From: Solirubrobacterales bacterium
GTDB taxonomy: Bacteria > Actinomycetota > Thermoleophilia > Solirubrobacterales > 70-9
Length of the DNA stretch: 64,000 nt
Direction of reading: 5' to 3'
Assembly: GCA_025450195.1 (NCBI GenBank)
Contig: JANWHW010000016.1
Span: 1-64,000 of the forward strand
In this document: one piece after another, positions 61,857 to 64,000 of the stretch
Position numbering within the stretch: the first letter of the stretch is position 1
Layout of the letters: every line of letters begins with the position of its first letter
Translations under genes and position numbers: made by a program
Notes under the pieces: generated by a model
What the model was told of the DNA's origin: nothing
Database searches by the model: none
What the model saw: only the letters and a program-made list of their open reading frames with translations

Positions 61857-63257
61857 TCCCGGGGGCGCGTCGGTCGGATTGCATTCGGATGGGCTCACGC
61901 CCGAGCCGGCGAAGGGCGGCTCTGTGAACGGGTTGGAGCCGTCCGGAGCCGATTGGGTGGCTCCCCCGGGGCATCGCCGCTTGACCCCCGCGGAAGAGCC
62001 AAAGGCGTCGTACTGCTGGCTCGGCGAGATCGGTTCCAGTTCGCCGGTGCCGCTGTTGTATGTGAACAGGTTGAGCGCCGCGAACCCGGTCCGGGCGTAG
62101 TGGCCGTTGGCGTCGTAGTAGCCGGTGATCAGCCCGACCTTGCCGAAGCCATTGAAGATGTCGGGGGTGTAGGCACGCGCGAAGTTGAGGTTCGGCTGGA
62201 AGTCTTCGATCGCGTCTTCTGAATGAGGGAACGCCTTGGCGGCGCGCTGGCGCACGGCCGGCAGGGCGGCGAGCAGTTCGCTGGCGTCGTTTGCGAAGCC
62301 CTTGCGGCTCACTGTGAGGCGGAGGTTTTTGAAGACCGGGACCGATTTCGAGATCACTGGGCGGAATTCGCGCAGGAAAGGTGCGAGGTCCTTGGTGGCA
62401 GGCTTTGCGGTTTCGATCAGCGGTTCGAGATCGTCGAGAGCCGCGCGCAGGTTGACGAAAGTTGTGTTGCTCTGGCGGAAGACGGGCGGGAGCAGGTGCA
62501 GGGTTTCGCCGAAGGCGGCGTTCTGGCTGGCGATTGCGCCAAACGCCGTGCTCGCATTCGAGATCGCGCTCGACAACTCGTCGTCGCGCTGGGCGATCAC
62601 CGTCGCCAGCTTGCTGGAGCTAACGATGAAACGCTCGAACAACCGCTGGTCAGCCGTCAGTTCGCGCGCGAAGGCGCCGCCGCGATTCAGCCCTGGAGCG
62701 AAGTACTTGAAGGTTTCGTTCGCCTCCTGACCGCGGCCTTCGAACTGAGCCGCGTTGCCTTGGATGAATTCGCTGAGGCTGCGGCGCACCGGGGCTGGGA
62801 AGGTGTTGAGGAGCTGATCTAGGTCGACCGGGGTCGTCGTCGAATCGAGGCTGATCGTGTCGCCGTCCTCGAGCGGCGGATTGCTGTTGGGGGCGGGGCT
62901 GATCGAGATGTAGTGGTTGGCCACCCCGGCGAGCGACGTGGCGCGGATGATTGCGGTTGAGCCCTCATGCAGCTGCTGGTCGACGCTGACCTTGACTTCC
63001 GCCTGGTTGTCCTCGGTTAGATCGATGCTTTCGACTGAGCCGACCGGCTGCCCTCCGATCAACACCTGGTTGCCACTGACGAGCTGGCTGGCGTTCTGGA
63101 AAAGGAGCCTGTATTCGTGGCTGCCGCTGCCGCTGAAAAGGATGATCAGCAGAGCGATGACGATGGCTGAAAGAGCCGCGATGGCCGCGATTCGGGTAGG
63201 AGTCGTCCGTCGACTTTTCGCCGAGCCTTTTTCCTCTCCTAGCGGATTAGCAGCCAC
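61851..63257 (-). CDS. MCE-family protein, first in operon
   Basis: 468 residues from GTG at 63257 (the frame stays open upstream without any MCE-like features). Membrane helix ALSAIVIALLIILFSGSG, MCE domain (YRLLFQNASQLVSGNQVLI; GGQPVGSVESIDL; ATSLAGVANHYISISPA) and a helical region of about 270 residues. C-terminus Pro-rich. It starts the visible run of six MCE genes; the MMPL gene stop is 130 bp upstream. The two YrbE permease genes and MlaF-type ATPase are not in the window. Confidence 0.92.
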   Translation of the reverse strand: MAANPLGEEKGSAKSRRTTPTRIAAIAALSAIVIALLIILFSGSGSHEYRLLFQNASQLVSGNQVLIGGQPVGSVESIDLTEDNQAEVKVSVDQQLHEGSTAIIRATSLAGVANHYISISPAPNSNPPLEDGDTISLDSTTTPVDLDQLLNTFPAPVRRSLSEFIQGNAAQFEGRGQEANETFKYFAPGLNRGGAFARELTADQRLFERFIVSSSKLATVIAQRDDELSSAISNASTAFGAIASQNAAFGETLHLLPPVFRQSNTTFVNLRAALDDLEPLIETAKPATKDLAPFLREFRPVISKSVPVFKNLRLTVSRKGFANDASELLAALPAVRQRAAKAFPHSEDAIEDFQPNLNFARAYTPDIFNGFGKVGLITGYYDANGHYARTGFAALNLFTYNSGTGELEPISPSQQYDAFGSSAGVKRRCPGGATQSAPDGSNPFTEPPFAGSGVSPSECNPTDAPPGP

Positions 63258-63386
63258 GTATCGTCGCTCGCGGTTCCCCCGTCTCCAACCCGGATGAACG
63301 GTGCAGAATCGTAACCGAGCCACCACCCGTCACGGAGCGGTCTCCGATCTGGCTTAATCCTAAGTAAACGCGCTTGCCAGAGCGGC

Positions 63387-64000
63387 TCAGACGTCGAAGC
63401 GCGGGAGGATGCGCTCCAGGGGCTTTGGCAGCCACCAGACCCGGTCCCCAATCAGCAGCATCAATGCCGGCAACAGCACGATTCTCACCACCGTCGCATC
63501 GAGTAGAACCGCGACGGTCAGCCCGATCCCCAACTGGCTGACGTTGGCGATCGGCGCTCCGGCGAAGGCGATGAAGACGGCCATCATGATCGCCGCCGCG
63601 CCCGTGATCACGCGCGCGGTTTTCTCGAGGCCGAAGTTGATCGCGTCGGAATGGTCGCCAGTGGCGTCGTAGCGCTCGCGCATCCGCACCAGCAGGAATA
63701 CCGCGTAGTCGATCGAGAGGCCGAAGACCACCCCGAAGATCATCGTCGCCCCCACCGCGTCGACATAGGTCCGACCGCCGAGCGGCCAGCCCTCGGGCAC
63801 GTTGGTCAGCAGCGTGAGGATGCCGAAGGCCACCCCGACGGTTGCCAGATTGAGCCCAACGGCGATCGCGGCCAGTGGCAGGGCGCGGAGGATGACGACC
63901 AAGAGGAGGAAGGTGACGATGGTGATGGCCGCCACCACGACCGGGAAGCGCGCTTTGGTGATGCGGTTGTAGGTGTTCACCGTCGCCGCGCCGCCGGCGA
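63387..64000 (-). CDS. MMPL/RND-family transporter, C-terminal part (5' end beyond window)
   Basis: About 204 residues visible, cut by the right edge; the internal GTG at 63980 is not the real start. Typical MMPL C-terminal half: LAAIAVGLNLATVGVAFGILT, then FGLSIDYAVFLLVRMRERY with the intramembrane proton-relay Asp-Tyr pair, GAAAIMMAVFIAFA and LDATVVRIVLLPALMLL. MMPL proteins export or translocate lipids and siderophores. Same strand as the six MCE genes, so probably functionally linked to lipid traffic. Confidence 0.92.
   Translation of the reverse strand, partial: AGGAATVNTYNRITKARFPVVVAAITIVTFLLLVVILRALPLAAIAVGLNLATVGVAFGILTLLTNVPEGWPLGGRTYVDAVGATMIFGVVFGLSIDYAVFLLVRMRERYDATGDHSDAINFGLEKTARVITGAAAIMMAVFIAFAGAPIANVSQLGIGLTVAVLLDATVVRIVLLPALMLLIGDRVWWLPKPLERILPRFDV

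Overview
High-GC (roughly 62-65 %) bacterial chromosome with dense, often translationally coupled genes and frequent GTG/TTG starts. The gene set points to an actinobacterium of the Thermoleophilia type (Solirubrobacterales/Gaiellales-like). It has a six-gene MCE lipid-uptake operon beside an MMPL transporter, a methylmalonyl-CoA epimerase, TreT plus an OtsA-like enzyme, a cobA-hemD fusion and a lineage-type family of secreted Cys-pair proteins. This placement is inferred from gene content, not from rRNA.

Left part (1-10.4 kb): tail of a BtrH/DUF4872 protein; a 935-residue secreted four-unit repeat protein; a leftward cluster of a YqhQ-like membrane protein (DUF1385), methylmalonyl-CoA epimerase, a small protein and a membrane-anchored methyltransferase; rarA with its own terminator; then rightward DUF2236, TetR and aldehyde dehydrogenase genes. 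From 10.5 to 16.5 kb a single rightward run couples cytochrome-c maturation (ccmA, ccmB, ccmC, ccmD-like) to tetrapyrrole synthesis (hemA, hemC, cobA-hemD). Next come a divergent DprA-like gene, birA and a large SF2 helicase, a TlpA-like thioredoxin lipoprotein, an NfeD/stomatin pair, galT, a nucleotidyltransferase two-gene module and tRNA-Arg(CCT).

Middle (25.7-42.2 kb): a leftward series of two secreted proteins, pyrE, an SDR protein, a small membrane protein, an L,D-transpeptidase and a CPBP protease; a minimal MscS protein; a large polytopic membrane protein; a class A penicillin-binding protein; an LPG-synthase-type membrane protein; thiL; and a coupled response regulator / histidine kinase / HtrA lipoprotein operon that looks like an envelope-stress circuit.

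Right part (42.3-64 kb): trehalose genes (treT, GT20); the conserved replication/ribosome block rpsF-ssb-rpsR-rplI-(membrane protein)-dnaB-dnaC-like-purA; a TetR regulator; a second single-domain member of the secreted Cys-pair family; a 530-bp palindrome-rich non-coding stretch; and a leftward operon of six MCE proteins containing a hidden 34-codon gene, preceded by an MMPL transporter cut by the window edge.

The most interesting points are: (i) the 34-codon ORF coupled by ATGA overlaps on both sides inside the mce operon and built from an in-frame repeat; (ii) one secreted Cys-pair domain used as single-domain and four-unit proteins; (iii) several unrelated long inverted repeats of about 100-170 bp placed exactly at stop codons; (iv) dnaB coupled to a DnaC/DnaI-type loader; (v) a divergent DprA-like protein and an unusual SF2 helicase flanking birA. 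No CRISPR array, prophage or intact insertion sequence was seen.
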